Positions 17,013 through 24,278 of a DNA stretch of 64,000 bases are shown here, one piece after another. The position numbers and the translations under genes are program-made. The first letter of the stretch is position 1. Every line of letters starts with the position of its first letter. Below the pieces are notes generated by a model that saw only the letters and a program-made list of their open reading frames with translations, ran no database searches and was not told the origin of the DNA. The stretch comes from Arthrobacter rhizophilus (GTDB lineage Bacteria > Actinomycetota > Actinomycetes > Actinomycetales > Micrococcaceae), in NCBI RefSeq assembly GCF_026241105.1, contig NZ_JAPFFT010000008.1, forward strand, positions 62,001 to 126,000, in the 5' to 3' direction.

Positions 17013-17681
17013 ATGACTCTTGAGTTTTCACAGCTGGGTCTTGCCCCGGATTTCGTTGACTATATGCAGGGCTGGGATATCCAGCGCGAACTCCACAACA
17101 AAGTTGTTGCCGGCGAGAAACCCAGCACCGTCCTGCTCCTCGAGCACGCGGCGGTCTACACGGCAGGCAAGCTCACGGAGGACCACGAGCGTCCTTTTGA
17201 CGGCACTCCCGTTGTCCCTGTGGATCGGGGTGGCAAACTGACTTGGCACGGACCGGGGCAGCTGATTGCCTACCCCATCCTCAAACTGAAAAACCGCGCC
17301 GGCATCCGTGACTACGTCGAGCGTCTCGAAGACGTCATGATCGCGATCATGGAGGACTACGGGATCAAAGCCACCCGGGTCAAGGGCCGGGCGGGCGTCT
17401 GGGTCCTGGCAGATGGCAAGGGTCCGGATCGCAAGATCGCCGCGATCGGCATCCGCGTCCTGGACGGCGTCACCATGCACGGCGTGGCCATCAACTGCAG
17501 CAACGATCTCGCGCCTTACGCGCAGATCATCGCATGCGGCATTACGGATGCCAGTGTCACCACCATGTCCATTGAGACCGGGCGGACCATCAACCCGGCC
17601 GACATTGCTGGGCGCTTCAAGGAAGAGTTCCGCAAGCACGAAGAAGCACTCGTATCCAGCCCCGAAGGAGCAATCCAGTGA
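17013..17681 (+). CDS. lipB: Lipoyl(octanoyl) transferase
   Basis: This 222-residue enzyme moves octanoate from acyl carrier protein to lipoyl domains of E2 and GcvH, the first step of lipoate assembly. Family motifs are [12 protein letters not shown], the Lys-containing K-I-A-A-I-G-I-R and the catalytic Cys in A-C-G-I. Length is typical. The start is ATG 17013; a longer in-frame extension to 16392 overlaps the divergent kinase gene and is not coding-like. It overlaps lipA by 4 bp (GTGA), so the two are translationally coupled. Confidence 0.95.
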   Translation: MTLEFSQLGLAPDFVDYMQGWDIQRELHNKVVAGEKPSTVLLLEHAAVYTAGKLTEDHERPFDGTPVVPVDRGGKLTWHGPGQLIAYPILKLKNRAGIRDYVERLEDVMIAIMEDYGIKATRVKGRAGVWVLADGKGPDRKIAAIGIRVLDGVTMHGVAINCSNDLAPYAQIIACGITDASVTTMSIETGRTINPADIAGRFKEEFRKHEEALVSSPEGAIQ

Positions 17682-18697
17682 CCCTGGCACCTGAAGGCCG
17701 TAAGCTGCTGCGCGTTGAACAGCGCAACAAAGCCGTCCCGGTCGAACGCAAGCCCGAGTGGATCAAGGCCAAGGTCCAGATGGGCCCGGAATTCGTGGGC
17801 CTGAAGAACCTCGTGAAAAAAGAAGGCCTGCACACCGTCTGCGAGGAAGCCGGCTGCCCGAACATCTTCGAGTGCTGGGAAGACAAGGAAGCAACCTTCC
17901 TGATCGGCGGCTCCGAATGCACCCGCCGCTGCGACTTCTGCCAGATCGACACCGGCAAACCCTCCCCCGTGGACCGGTTCGAACCCACCAAGGTCGCCCG
18001 CTCCGTCCAGGCCATGCAGCTCCGCTACGCCACCGTCACCGGCGTCGCCCGGGACGACCTCGAAGACGAAGGCGTCTGGCTCTACGCCGAAACCGTGCGC
18101 AAGATCCACGAACTGAACCCCGGCACCGGCGTGGAACTGCTCATCCCGGACTTCTCCGGCAAACCCGAACACATCCAAGCCATCTGCGACTCCGCCCCGG
18201 AGGTCTTCGCGCACAACGTCGAGACCGTGCCCCGGATCTTCAAGCGCATCCGCCCCGCGTTCCGCTACGACCGCTCCCTGGACGTCATCACCCAGGGCCG
18301 GGACGCCGGCATGGTCACCAAATCCAACCTGATCCTGGGCATGGGCGAAACCCGGGCCGAAATCTCCGAAGCCCTGGCCGACCTGCACGCCGCGGGCTGT
18401 GACCTGATCACCATCACCCAGTACCTGCGCCCCTCCGAACGGCACCTGCCCGTGGACCGCTGGGTCAAACCCCAGGAATTCGTCGAGCTCGCCGCCGAAG
18501 CCGAGGAGATCGGCTTCCTCGGCGTCATGTCCGGACCCCTGGTCCGCTCCTCCTACCGCGCCGGACGCCTCTGGGCCACCGCGATGCGCAAAAAAGGCCG
18601 CGACATCCCCGCCCACCTGGCCCACATCGCCGAGGGCATCCAGGACTCCGGCACCACCCGCCAGGAAGCCAGCACCCTCCTCGCACACCACGCTTAG
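17678..18697 (+). CDS. lipA: Lipoyl synthase
   Basis: This 339-residue radical-SAM enzyme inserts two sulfurs into protein-bound octanoyl groups. The radical-SAM cluster cysteines are Cys81, Cys85 and Cys88 in C-T-R-R-C-D-F-C. The auxiliary sulfur-donating cluster cysteines are Cys55, Cys60 and Cys66, and the conserved C-terminal R-S-S-Y that ligates the auxiliary cluster is present. The GTG start overlaps the lipB stop. From about 18050 onward codons end almost only in C or G, more extreme than neighbouring genes. The products of lipBA modify the two lipoyl domains of the E2 encoded at 7784-9538. Confidence 0.96.
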   Translation: MTLAPEGRKLLRVEQRNKAVPVERKPEWIKAKVQMGPEFVGLKNLVKKEGLHTVCEEAGCPNIFECWEDKEATFLIGGSECTRRCDFCQIDTGKPSPVDRFEPTKVARSVQAMQLRYATVTGVARDDLEDEGVWLYAETVRKIHELNPGTGVELLIPDFSGKPEHIQAICDSAPEVFAHNVETVPRIFKRIRPAFRYDRSLDVITQGRDAGMVTKSNLILGMGETRAEISEALADLHAAGCDLITITQYLRPSERHLPVDRWVKPQEFVELAAEAEEIGFLGVMSGPLVRSSYRAGRLWATAMRKKGRDIPAHLAHIAEGIQDSGTTRQEASTLLAHHA

Positions 18698-18720
18698 CAC
18701 CCGAGCAAAGCACGGTCGAA

Positions 18721-18757
18721 GGACCGGACCCCGGACAAATCCGGCGTCCGGTCCTTT
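18721..18757 (+). terminator. Terminator after lipA
   Basis: GGACCGGAC pairs with GTCCGGTCC, with CCGGA/TCCGG stacked inside, followed by TTT. It ends about 30 bp before the next gene. Confidence 0.75.
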
Positions 18758-18770
18758 GGCATAAATCACG

Positions 18771-18776
18771 TAGAAT
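18771..18776 (+). promoter_or_regulatory. -10 element for the DUF4191 gene
   Basis: TAGAAT lies 9 nt before the ATG; a short AAGG lies between them. The message would have almost no leader. Confidence 0.4.
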
Positions 18777-18785
18777 TAAGGCACT

Positions 18786-19550
18786 ATGGCGAAATCCCCT
18801 GATTCCAGCAACTCGACAACATCGGCTGCCGACGCTCCCAAGCGCGGCTTGTTTTCCCGCAAGCCCAAGGAAGCCAAGGCCAAGAAGCCGAGCCAGCTGA
18901 AGCAGATCGGCGAGGTCTTCAAGATGACCCGCCGCAATGACCCCACCGTTGTGTGGCTCATGCTGCTGGCTTTCCTGGGTGTAGTTGCCGTCAGCCTCGT
19001 CGTCGGTCTCCTCCTGAACAACTGGGTCACGGGCCTGATCATCGGCATTCCCCTGGGTCTGCTGGCAGCGGTCTTCATCCTCTCGCGCCGCGCGGAGCGG
19101 GCAGCCTTTGCGCAGATCGAAAACCAGCCTGGAGCCTCAGGTGCGGCTCTGGGAACCCTGCGCCGCGGCTGGATCACGGAAGACCAGCCGGTCGCGGTCA
19201 ACCCGCGCACCCAGGACGCGGTCTTCCGCGCCATCGGCCGTCCCGGCGTCGTACTGGTCAGCGAAGGACCTTCGCACCGAGTCAAGCCGTTGGTTGACGC
19301 CGAGCGCAAGAAGCTCGCCCGTATCCTGCCGAACGTCACTATTCACGTGATCGAAAGCGGTCGCGGCGAGGGCCAGGTGCCAATCAGCCAGATTGCAAAG
19401 ACCATGAACAAATACAAGAACGAGCTCACCAAGGTTGAGGTCAACGCTGTGAGCAAGCGGATCTCCTCGCTCGGCAACCGTCTGCCGATCCCGAAGGGCA
19501 TCGACCCGTACAAGGCACGCCCGGACCGCAAGGCAGCCCGCGGACGCTAA
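18786..19550 (+). CDS. DUF4191 domain-containing membrane protein
   Basis: This 254-residue protein matches an actinobacterial family usually found directly after lipA. The basic N-terminal tail (1-50) is followed by two membrane helices (about 57-77 and 80-101) and a soluble C-terminal domain with G-T-L-R-R-G-W and a conserved G-R-P-G-V-V-L-V-S-E-G strand. Its function is not known. Conservation of position next to lipA suggests, but does not show, a link to lipoate metabolism. A very strong terminator follows. Confidence 0.8.
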   Translation: MAKSPDSSNSTTSAADAPKRGLFSRKPKEAKAKKPSQLKQIGEVFKMTRRNDPTVVWLMLLAFLGVVAVSLVVGLLLNNWVTGLIIGIPLGLLAAVFILSRRAERAAFAQIENQPGASGAALGTLRRGWITEDQPVAVNPRTQDAVFRAIGRPGVVLVSEGPSHRVKPLVDAERKKLARILPNVTIHVIESGRGEGQVPISQIAKTMNKYKNELTKVEVNAVSKRISSLGNRLPIPKGIDPYKARPDRKAARGR

Positions 19551-19556
19551 ACACGA

Positions 19557-19614
19557 CAGACAAAGAACCGCCCGGTTCCCGGACTTATCCAGGAACCGGG
19601 CGGTTCTTTGTCTG
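19557..19614. terminator. Bidirectional terminator, 23-bp perfect stem
   Basis: The arms 19557-19579 and 19592-19614 are exact reverse complements with a 12-nt loop. Each has an AAAGAACC/GGTTCTTT base, giving U-rich exits on both strands. It separates the convergent DUF4191 and RDD genes. Confidence 0.9.
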
Positions 19615-19621
19615 CAGAAAG

Positions 19622-20059
19622 CTACATCCGGATGAGAATCGTGTTCATGGCTTTGTCATGGAGGCCGCGCTGATCGGGATCGAAGACAACCGCGGGAATC
19701 ACGAGGCACAGGAGAAGCGTTCTTACCACAGCGGCCAGGGGCCCTGCCGGCCGTCCACCGAGCCGCACCACGTGGATGCCCGCAACCCGGTGTCCGATGC
19801 TGTAGCCGAGCGTACCGATGAGAAGTATCTGTTCCACCGCAAAGACTGCAAGGGTTGCCCACTGGTTGCCGCCGAAGGCAAAGTTGCTGATCGCCAAGGC
19901 AATGACCCAGTCGATGCAGATTGCCAGGATGCGGCGGCCGGCCCGGGCGATGGAGCCGGGACCGGCCTCGGGCAACCCGAGCCGCTCTCCCGGGTACTTG
20001 GAGATTCCGGACGTATCCGGCCCTGTGAGCCATGAACCAATATCTTTACGATCAACCAC
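19622..20059 (-). CDS. RDD family membrane protein
   Basis: This 145-residue protein has an RDD domain: R-I-L-A-I-C-I-D-W-V with the Arg/Asp signature at the start of the first helix, then two further hydrophobic segments. The family has no agreed function, though some RDD proteins act as Na+/H+ antiporters. The start is GTG 20059; TAAGCT lies exactly 6 nt upstream and no ribosome binding site is present, so a leaderless message is likely. It is divergent from glnA, as in many actinobacteria. Confidence 0.85.
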   Translation of the reverse strand: MVDRKDIGSWLTGPDTSGISKYPGERLGLPEAGPGSIARAGRRILAICIDWVIALAISNFAFGGNQWATLAVFAVEQILLIGTLGYSIGHRVAGIHVVRLGGRPAGPLAAVVRTLLLCLVIPAVVFDPDQRGLHDKAMNTILIRM

Positions 20060-20065
20060 TGTTCA

Positions 20066-20071
20066 AGCTTA
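20066..20071 (-). promoter_or_regulatory. -10 element for leaderless RDD transcript
   Basis: Minus-strand TAAGCT is followed by TGAACA and the GTG start, the exact -12 to -7 spacing of a leaderless message. Confidence 0.5.
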
Positions 20072-20212
20072 CGGCTTCACCATCCGATGCCCGACGGCGG
20101 GTGGTGGCGCCCGGAGGAATGTTCACTCCGTTCACAAGGAAACAGACACACGGAAGAAAGACATAGACTGGCACTGCAGTAGACCAGTAGCGTTTACACG
20201 GCAGGCACTTCT

Positions 20213-20239
20213 GTAACCTGCTCGAAACAATACTGACAC
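20213..20239 (+). promoter_or_regulatory. GlnR-box-like site upstream of glnA
   Basis: GTAAC-N6-GAAAC-N6-GACAC matches the GTnAC-N6-GaAAC repeat described for Streptomyces GlnR, an OmpR-type nitrogen regulator, in two 5-mers fully and in the third at four of five positions. Position ahead of glnA fits GlnR control. GlnR itself is not in the window. Confidence 0.5.
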
Positions 20240-20288
20240 TCCGGGGAAATCCCATTTCCCTATGGTTGGAGAAGTTGCTAGCCGCCGC

Positions 20289-20316
20289 AGCAGGGATACT
20301 TTTTTGTTTCCCTGCT
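20289..20316 (+). repeat. Hairpin in the glnA leader
   Basis: AGCAGGGA and TCCCTGCT form an 8-bp stem around a 12-nt loop containing six T residues, 62 nt before the glnA start. It may be a leader structure or attenuator. Confidence 0.4.
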
Positions 20317-20378
20317 TTCGGTTTGCGCTGGACCAGACGGCCCGAGGGCCTGTTACCTGTTATGCGTTAGGAGCATAG

Positions 20379-21803
20379 ATGTTCAAGACTGCGGACGAAG
20401 TCCTCAAGTTCATCAAAGACGAAGACGTTAAGTTCGTCGATATCCGCTTCACCGATCTTCCGGGCGTCCAGCAGCACTTCAATGTGCCGGCCAAGAGCGT
20501 TGACGCTGACTTCTTTGTCAACGGTCAGCTCTTTGACGGATCTTCCATCCGCGGTTTCCAGGGCATCGCCGAGTCCGACATGCAGCTCATCCCGGACGTC
20601 ACCACGGCCTTCATCGATGCCTTCCGCATCGAGAAGACCCTCGCGCTGAACTTCTCCATCGTGAACCCCCGCACGGGAGACCCGTACCACCGCGACCCGC
20701 GCGGCGTTGCCGAAAAGGCCGAAGCCTACCTGGCCTCCACTGGCATTGCTGACACGGCATTCTTTGCTCCCGAAGCTGAGTTCTACGTCTTCGACAACGT
20801 CCAGTTCGAATCCTCCCCGCAGGGTTCCTTCTACAAGGTCGACTCGATTGAAGCACCTTGGAACACGAGCCGCGAAGAAGAAGGCGGAAACCTCGGTTAC
20901 AAGACCCCCTTCAAGGGCGGTTACTTCCCGGTATCCCCGGTTGACCACCAGGCTGACCTCCGCGACGCCATGTGCCTCGCCCTGGACGAAGCAGGCCTCG
21001 AAGTCGAGCGGTCGCACCACGAAGTCGGCGCCGCAGGTCAGGCTGAGATCAACTACAAGTTCACCACGCTGGTGCACGCTGCCGACGACCTGCAGAAGTT
21101 CAAGTACGTCATCAAAAACACTGCGTGGGAGTACGGCAAGTCCGTAACTTTCATGCCGAAGCCGATTTTCGGTGACAACGGCTCGGGTATGCACTGCCAC
21201 CAGTCCCTCTGGAGCAACGGTGACCCGCTGTTCTACGACGAGAAGGGCTATGCCGGCCTGTCCGACACCGCACGCTGGTACATCGGCGGCCTGCTGAAGC
21301 ACTCCTCTGCTGTGCTCGCCTTCACCAACCCGACGGTCAACTCCTACCGCCGACTGGTCAAGGGCTTCGAAGCTCCGGTCAACATGGTCTACTCGCAGGG
21401 CAACCGCTCCGCCGGCATCCGCATCCCGATCACGGGCTCCAACCCGAAGGCCAAGCGCATCGAGTTCCGCGCTCCGGACGCCGCCTCCAACCCGTACCTG
21501 GCGTTCTCCGCCCAGCTCATGGCCGGTATCGACGGCATCCGCAACCGCATCGAGCCCCCGGCTCCGATCGACAAGGACCTGTACGAACTGCCTGCAGAGG
21601 AAGCCAAGGACATCCCCAAGGCTCCGGGTTCCCTTGAGGAAGCACTGGCCGCGCTGGCTGAGGACAACGAGTTCCTGCAGGCCGGCGGCGTCTTCACTCA
21701 GGACCTGATCGACACCTGGATCGAGTACAAGTACGAGAACGAGATCCGTCCGCTTTCCCTGCGCCCGAACCCGTACGAGTTCGAGCTCTACTACGGCGTC
21801 TAG
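20379..21803 (+). CDS. glnA: Glutamine synthetase type I (GSI-beta)
   Basis: This 474-residue enzyme makes glutamine from glutamate, ammonia and ATP and acts as a dodecamer. The N-terminal beta-grasp has D-G-S-S-I-R-G-F. The catalytic signatures are E-A-E-F-Y and [10 protein letters not shown]. Tyr402 in K-D-L-Y-E-L-P is the adenylylation target typical of GSI-beta, so activity should be controlled by the GlnE product encoded at 24279-27296. A GlnR-like box lies upstream. The ATG has an AGGAG site 6 nt upstream. It is followed by its own terminator and is therefore monocistronic. Confidence 0.97.
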   Translation: MFKTADEVLKFIKDEDVKFVDIRFTDLPGVQQHFNVPAKSVDADFFVNGQLFDGSSIRGFQGIAESDMQLIPDVTTAFIDAFRIEKTLALNFSIVNPRTGDPYHRDPRGVAEKAEAYLASTGIADTAFFAPEAEFYVFDNVQFESSPQGSFYKVDSIEAPWNTSREEEGGNLGYKTPFKGGYFPVSPVDHQADLRDAMCLALDEAGLEVERSHHEVGAAGQAEINYKFTTLVHAADDLQKFKYVIKNTAWEYGKSVTFMPKPIFGDNGSGMHCHQSLWSNGDPLFYDEKGYAGLSDTARWYIGGLLKHSSAVLAFTNPTVNSYRRLVKGFEAPVNMVYSQGNRSAGIRIPITGSNPKAKRIEFRAPDAASNPYLAFSAQLMAGIDGIRNRIEPPAPIDKDLYELPAEEAKDIPKAPGSLEEALAALAEDNEFLQAGGVFTQDLIDTWIEYKYENEIRPLSLRPNPYEFELYYGV

Positions 21804-21822
21804 TAACACGGCAAGAAGCGAG

Positions 21823-21860
21823 AAGGGCCACAGTTCATTTTGTGAACTGTGGCCCTTTTC
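21823..21860 (+). terminator. Terminator after glnA
   Basis: A perfect 15-bp stem (21823-21837 with 21843-21857), loop of 5 nt, and TTTTC exit, 20 nt after the glnA stop. Confidence 0.88.
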
Positions 21861-21892
21861 TTTCAAACGGCCACAAGCGCAACCCACAAAAA

Positions 21893-21924
21893 AGAACGGC
21901 CGTGTCTGTTAAGACACAGCCGTT
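21893..21924 (-). terminator. Terminator of the small minus-strand membrane protein gene
   Basis: GAACGGC-GTGTCT pairs with AGACAC-GCCGTTC around GTTA with one internal mismatch. On the minus strand the exit is CTTTTTT, so it terminates leftward transcription from the gene at 21974-22138. Confidence 0.75.
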
Positions 21925-21973
21925 CCTGGCGTGAAAGGACCCGGGTTTCCCGGGGTCGGACCCCCAATTTTTC

Positions 21974-22138
21974 CTACACCCTCCGGCGCCCACTAATCAA
22001 CCGGAAGAGGAAGACAATGATCGCCAAGACGATCAGTATCGGAGCGATCCAGAGAAAGAACCCCAAGGCCTTTACCGTGCCGCCAATGATAAAGAAAACG
22101 ATCGCGATGACCGCGACGATTCCGAGGATTACATTCAT
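21974..22138 (-). CDS. 54-residue membrane protein, unknown function
   Basis: This short gene is easily missed. It encodes M-N-V-I-L-G-I-V-A-V at the start, two hydrophobic helices (about 3-22 and 25-46) and a basic tail R-L-I-S-G-R-R-R-V, giving a hairpin membrane protein with positively charged ends inside. A clear terminator follows on the same strand, which argues that it is a real gene. There is no strong ribosome binding site. An AGTAAGC inverted repeat lies about 75 bp upstream, related to the one before the kinase-GAF gene. I do not recognise the family. Confidence 0.65.
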   Translation of the reverse strand: MNVILGIVAVIAIVFFIIGGTVKALGFFLWIAPILIVLAIIVFLFRLISGRRRV

Positions 22139-22212
22139 GATGTACCGTCCGTTTCAGTCGTAAACATTCTGATGATTGCCTTTATCGCTGTGCAAACCTC
22201 AGTAACCATACG

Positions 22213-22228
22213 GTAAGTAGGCTTACTA
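22213..22228 (-). promoter_or_regulatory. AGTAAGC-type inverted repeat upstream of the small membrane protein gene
   Basis: GTAAG-TAGG-CTTAC is a perfect dyad. On the minus strand it reads AGTAAGCCTACTTAC, close to AGTAAGCTTACT at 23628-23639. It overlaps the 3' flank of the kinase-GAF gene. Confidence 0.35.
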
Positions 22229-22230
22229 AT

Positions 22231-23625
22231 CTAATCGGCATCCACCGACGCGCGCACGGCTTGTGTCGAAAGTCGGCTTTCGAGCCGAAGTTCCAGGTCG
22301 TTCATGACTACCGCGGCCAGGTCCTGGAGTGTGTCGATCTCCGCCCGGGACATGTTTCGCGGAGCGAAGTCGAGGATGCACAGGGTTCCCAAGTTGTAGC
22401 CCCCGCGCGTCCTCAGCGGGGTTCCGGCGTAGAAGCCTAGTCCGAACTCCCCCGCCACCAGCGGGTTCGCGAGCGCGCGGGGATCCTCAGGGGCGTTTTC
22501 GACCACCCAAGTCCCTCCCTGAAGGATGGCCGAGGCACAGAGGCCCGGGTCCCTGTCGATCTGTTCCACTGCAGTTCCGTGGTGGGACTTGAACCAAATG
22601 CGGTCATGGTCCACGACGCTGACGATTGCTATGGGAACATCGAAAAGCCGGGCGGCCAGGGCGGTGATCCGGTCGAAGGCGCCGTCCGGCGGCGTATCGA
22701 GGATTTGGTATTGGTGCACCGCCGCCATCCTCTCGGCTTCGTCCGCCGGAATGATGGAAGCGTCAACTTTGTGCTTGCCCCGATCGGAATGGGCCTGCTC
22801 GTACAGCGCCTCGGATATGTCCCGCGCCGTCGGTCGGCCTTGGGGATCGGCCGACGTCATCGCGCCCAAAAGCGTCCGCCAGAACTCCTCAAGGTCGGCG
22901 GGGATTGGCGGGTCCTGGATCAGCCGGGCAAGCGCGCTTTGCAGGGGATCCCCGGGAAAGGCGAGCTGCCCCGTAAGGCACTCCAGCAGCACCAGGCCGA
23001 GGGAGTACACGTCGCTGGCTGGGCCCACAGGCTCCGAACGCGCCTGCTCGGGGCTGAGGTATGCCGCTGTCCCGAAGAATCCGCCATCAGGCCCCTGCGG
23101 GGCTTCCGAGATGAGGGCGATGCCAAAATCCGTCAGCTTCGCCCGCATCCTCGCCGAGTCCTGGTTGTAGTCGAAGAGCATGATGTTGCTTGGCTTCACA
23201 TCCCTATGAATGACACCGCTACGGTGGATGTATTCCAAGGCGTCCGCGAGATCATGACCGATCAGCGCCGCGTGGCGCGGAGCGAGGGGGCCATCGGCCA
23301 GCCGCTGTTTCAGGTCCGGCCCCTCAACCAGCTCCATCACCAGGTAGACTTTGGGTTCCCCGGATCCTTCCCGGTCGACTCCGGCGTCAAGGAGCGTCAC
23401 CAGGCCGTGATGGCTCATGCGGGCAAGGATTCCGACTTCATCGTCCAGTGGGACCGGCCCCGCTGCGCTTGCCGGCCGATTGACGATCTTGACCGCCACA
23501 TCCCGCTCAAGGTACTCATCCGAGGCCCGGTAGACAGTGGCCATGGAGCCGGAAGCGATGCGCTCCCGAACACGGTACCTACCGCCAAGGAGAGTATCGG
23601 CTGGGCCTTCGTCCGGTCTATTCAT
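22231..23625 (-). CDS. Ser/Thr protein kinase with C-terminal GAF domain
   Basis: This 464-residue cytosolic protein has a complete kinase domain (about 15-272): glycine loop region A-S-G-S-M-A-T-V, Lys46 in V-A-V-K, H-R-D-V-K-P-S-N (140-147) and D-F-G (167-169). A GAF domain (about 300-450) follows, starting after I-L-D-T-P-P-D-G-A-F-D-R. No membrane helix or PASTA repeat is present. GAF domains bind small ligands such as cyclic nucleotides or haem, so a ligand-gated kinase is the natural inference. The ATG at 23625 has TAAGCT exactly 6 nt upstream inside a 12-bp palindrome, suggesting a leaderless and possibly repressed promoter. Confidence 0.9.
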   Translation of the reverse strand: MNRPDEGPADTLLGGRYRVRERIASGSMATVYRASDEYLERDVAVKIVNRPASAAGPVPLDDEVGILARMSHHGLVTLLDAGVDREGSGEPKVYLVMELVEGPDLKQRLADGPLAPRHAALIGHDLADALEYIHRSGVIHRDVKPSNIMLFDYNQDSARMRAKLTDFGIALISEAPQGPDGGFFGTAAYLSPEQARSEPVGPASDVYSLGLVLLECLTGQLAFPGDPLQSALARLIQDPPIPADLEEFWRTLLGAMTSADPQGRPTARDISEALYEQAHSDRGKHKVDASIIPADEAERMAAVHQYQILDTPPDGAFDRITALAARLFDVPIAIVSVVDHDRIWFKSHHGTAVEQIDRDPGLCASAILQGGTWVVENAPEDPRALANPLVAGEFGLGFYAGTPLRTRGGYNLGTLCILDFAPRNMSRAEIDTLQDLAAVVMNDLELRLESRLSTQAVRASVDAD

Positions 23626-23627
23626 TC

Positions 23628-23639
23628 AGTAAGCTTACT
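23628..23639 (-). promoter_or_regulatory. 12-bp palindrome containing the kinase-GAF -10 element
   Basis: AGTAAGCTTACT is a perfect palindrome. It contains TAAGCT (23637-23632) at the exact 6-nt spacing from the ATG expected for a leaderless start. A dimeric regulator bound here would block RNA polymerase. Confidence 0.45.
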
Positions 23640-23706
23640 TTCTCGCCGAGCGAGAGACATTCATCACGAAGAGCCGGTCCGATGAACCCCCGGCAGTACG
23701 CCCCGC

Positions 23707-24228
23707 TCAGGCGCTGAATTCCCGGTACATTGTCCATTGCGGCCCGGCTGAGCCACCCAGGTACCTGCCCGTCTCGGCGAAGCCCGCCTTTGCGTATGCG
23801 GCTTTGCCGGCAGGATTGCGCTCGTTGACAGAGAGCACGACGCCGGCCTGGCCGCCACCCAGCCTCGCCGTCAGCTTCACCGCTTCCCGGGCAGCCGCGG
23901 CCGCAGCCTGGGTGCCCAAGCCTCTCCCTTGGTGCTGCCGATCGATCAGGAACCCTCGCAAAAGCCAGGCAGAATGGTCGTCAGGCCAACCTGACAGGGT
24001 TGCAGCACCGGCCTGCAAAGTGAGGACTCCGACGGCGGCACCGGCCGCTTCGATCACATATGGCAGCCGGCTTTCGTCCTCCAGGCCCATGAGCATCATC
24101 TTGAAAGGGTCGCCGACGAAGTCTTCCTGCCCCGCAGCCAATTCCATACCCGCGATGTCGCCGAGTTTGATGGCTCGGGCGTCGTCGTCGAGATTCTTCA
24201 AGGGAATGAGCCACACCGTTTCAAGCAT
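23707..24228 (-). CDS. GNAT family N-acetyltransferase
   Basis: This 173-residue protein has the GNAT acetyl-CoA-binding motif: an F-L-I-D-R-Q-H-Q-G-R-G-L-G-T-Q-A sequence (Q/R-x-x-G-x-G/A) followed by an alpha helix, then N-E-R-N-P-A-G-K-A-A-Y-A-K-A-G-F near the C-terminus. The acceptor is unknown. TAAGCT lies 6 nt before the ATG and there is no ribosome binding site, so a leaderless transcript is likely. It lies between glnE and the kinase-GAF gene, 50 bp after glnE ends on the opposite side. Confidence 0.88.
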   Translation of the reverse strand: MLETVWLIPLKNLDDDARAIKLGDIAGMELAAGQEDFVGDPFKMMLMGLEDESRLPYVIEAAGAAVGVLTLQAGAATLSGWPDDHSAWLLRGFLIDRQHQGRGLGTQAAAAAAREAVKLTARLGGGQAGVVLSVNERNPAGKAAYAKAGFAETGRYLGGSAGPQWTMYREFSA

Positions 24229-24234
24229 CTTTCG

Positions 24235-24240
24235 AGCTTA
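24235..24240 (-). promoter_or_regulatory. -10 element for leaderless GNAT transcript
   Basis: Minus-strand TAAGCT is followed by CGAAAG and ATG, giving exact leaderless spacing. Confidence 0.5.
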
Positions 24241-24278
24241 GCTGTCCCCGCGCTGCGCCCGGCGACGCGAACCTGAGA

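Larger units (their letters stand above)
20060..20378. promoter_or_regulatory. glnA regulatory region
   Basis: These 319 bp separate the divergent RDD and glnA genes. In order toward glnA they contain a GlnR-box-like site (20213-20239), a GGGAAAT-CCC-ATTTCCC dyad (20244-20260), TATGGT (20261-20266) as a possible -10, an 8-bp stem hairpin (20289-20316), and an AGGAG ribosome binding site near 20370. No open frame looks coding. Confidence 0.65.

Noticed and set aside
20367..21887. 506-codon minus-strand frame opposite glnA
   Set aside because: Antisense shadow; it crosses the glnA terminator and start region.
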